This document shows positions 63,194 through 64,000 of a stretch of 64,000 bases of DNA, one piece after another. The stretch lies in contig JASGJA010000017.1 of NCBI GenBank assembly GCA_049840935.1, positions 124,001 through 188,000 of the forward strand, read 5' to 3'. The translations under genes were made by a program, and so were the position numbers. Below the pieces are notes generated by a model. The model did not search any database. It was not told where the DNA came from and saw only the letters and a list, made by a program, of their open reading frames with translations. The number at the start of each line of letters is the position of its first letter. Position 1 is the stretch's first letter. This stretch comes from Mesorhizobium_G sp049840935. Its GTDB lineage: Bacteria; Pseudomonadota; Alphaproteobacteria; Rhizobiales; Rhizobiaceae.

Positions 63194-63404
63194 CATGCAT
63201 CCATCTATTTGTGCGAGACTGCTCTCCCGCATCGTGAACATGACACGACCCGGTTGCAACTGTCATGCACCGCAGACACGTCTCGCCTTGTCTGACCTTC
63301 CACGAAAACTTGACCCTGATCCGTAGGGGATGCAGCGCATGTCTCCGCCCGCTATGCCTTTGCATGGGCGATCCGCCCCGCAAATCTGAACGGGAATAGA
63401 ATTA

Positions 63405-64000
63405 ATGTCGGCGAATGAACTGACCAATATGAGCGTACGCACGCTCACAAACTCTTTTCTCAAGGGAGAGCTTTCGCCTGTCGAAGTACTAAAGTCGGTT
63501 CTGGATCAGGTCGAGCGCCATAATGGAGAACTGAACGGCCTATTCTCCATACGCGCCGACGAAGCAATGGAAGGCGCAAAAGCGTCGGAAAAGCGGTGGC
63601 GGGACGCCGCACCGCTCGGCCTGCTCGACGGCGTGCCGATGACGGTCAAGGACAGCGTTGCGATGAAGGGTTGGCCATATTTCCACGGCATCGCCGCCAA
63701 CCGCAACGCGCCACCCTCCGTAATCGATTCCCCTCCAGCGGCTCGCCTGAAGGAAACCGCTGCCGTAATATTCGCAAAAACCGTAATGCCGGATTGCGGC
63801 CTTCTCGCTGCTGGCGTCAGTTCCCTGTTCGGCATCGTTCGCAATCCCTGGAACACCGCATTCAACACCGGCGGTTCCAGCGCAGGCGCGGGCGCTTCGC
63901 TTGCCAATGGCATGGGCTTTCTTTCCGTAGGCTCCGATATTGCCGGATCGGTGCGCCTTCCGGCTTCGCATTGCGGTTTGGTTGCACTGAAACCAACGCA
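63405..64000 (+). CDS. Amidase signature enzyme (3' end outside the window)
   Basis: Starts at ATG 63405 (CGGGAATAG upstream) as MSANELTNMSVRTLTNSFLK and runs off the window after about 198 residues. Catalytic Ser-cisSer-Lys set: Lys in LLDGVPMTVKDSVAMKGW near residue 80, and the Gly/Ser-rich signature NTGGSSAGAGASLANGMG with SVGSDIAGSVRLPASHCG near 150-190. It hydrolyses an amide or carbamate of unknown identity. Divergent from the kinase pair. Confidence 0.9.
   Translation, partial: MSANELTNMSVRTLTNSFLKGELSPVEVLKSVLDQVERHNGELNGLFSIRADEAMEGAKASEKRWRDAAPLGLLDGVPMTVKDSVAMKGWPYFHGIAANRNAPPSVIDSPPAARLKETAAVIFAKTVMPDCGLLAAGVSSLFGIVRNPWNTAFNTGGSSAGAGASLANGMGFLSVGSDIAGSVRLPASHCGLVALKPT

Noticed and set aside
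1..64000. Mobile elements, prophage or genomic island borders.
   Set aside because: No transposase, integrase, tRNA gene or flanking direct repeat could be found by reading; the frame breaks are not linked to insertions.

Overview
The window looks like a chromosomal piece of an alphaproteobacterium of the order Hyphomicrobiales, probably close to Brucella/Ochrobactrum. This is judged from gene content and order: urtBCDE next to ureD-A-J-B-C-E-F-G, ccoNOQP-GHIS under FNR/FixK boxes, Glp-type polyol ABC genes, and many solute ABC systems. It is a genus-level guess only. I see no rRNA, tRNA, CRISPR array, transposase or prophage gene.

Layout. (1) 1-9336, + strand: urea ABC importer (urtB partial, urtC, urtD, a 61-codon ORF, urtE) running into the urease operon ureD, ureA, ureJ/hupE, ureB, ureC, ureE, ureF, ureG. 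(2) 9269-17307, - strand: ccoNOQP (cbb3 oxidase) and ccoGHIS (its maturation), each headed by an FNR/FixK box. A hemerythrin-like gene diverges from the ccoN box. (3) 18.1-24.3 kb: broken membrane alpha/beta hydrolase, aldo/keto reductase, DUF2778 L,D-transpeptidase-like protein, adenine deaminase. (4) 24.2-30.5 kb: HisD-like dehydrogenase divergent from an XRE-cupin regulator and a polyamine-type ABC importer. (5) 30.5-41.1 kb, the most unusual part: a type I secretion cassette (Sel1-repeat protein, HlyD-type adaptor, HlyB-type ABC exporter) downstream of a DUF4347/collagen-like protein of about 1050 residues with some 210 Gly-X-X triplets. A small protein that appears to share a domain with it lies just upstream, and a glycosyltransferase-TPR gene diverges. 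(6) 41.2-43.5 kb: LuxR-type regulator with a degenerate receiver, a structured intergenic region, and a secreted esterase. (7) 43.6-54.5 kb: a polyol/ketose uptake and catabolism island (SDR, LsrF-like aldolase, DhaL, DhaK, small membrane protein, Glp-type ABC importer) divergent from a DeoR repressor and a second class I aldolase. (8) 54.7-64 kb: EamA transporter, iron alcohol dehydrogenase, aldehyde dehydrogenase, esterase, DeoR and AraC regulators, two aminoglycoside/choline-kinase-fold phosphotransferases, and the start of an amidase.

A feature of the whole window is the number of broken reading frames. Ten otherwise well-conserved genes (urtD, ureC, ureF, an Abhydrolase_9-type gene, the polyamine binding protein and one permease, the collagen-like gene, one Glp-type ATPase, the second aldolase, the aldehyde dehydrogenase) need one small indel to be read through. 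None shows a nonsense codon. Most are single-base gains. Uncorrected sequencing error is the simplest explanation, but real decay cannot be excluded from this sequence alone. Broken genes are listed as pseudogene with their full span.
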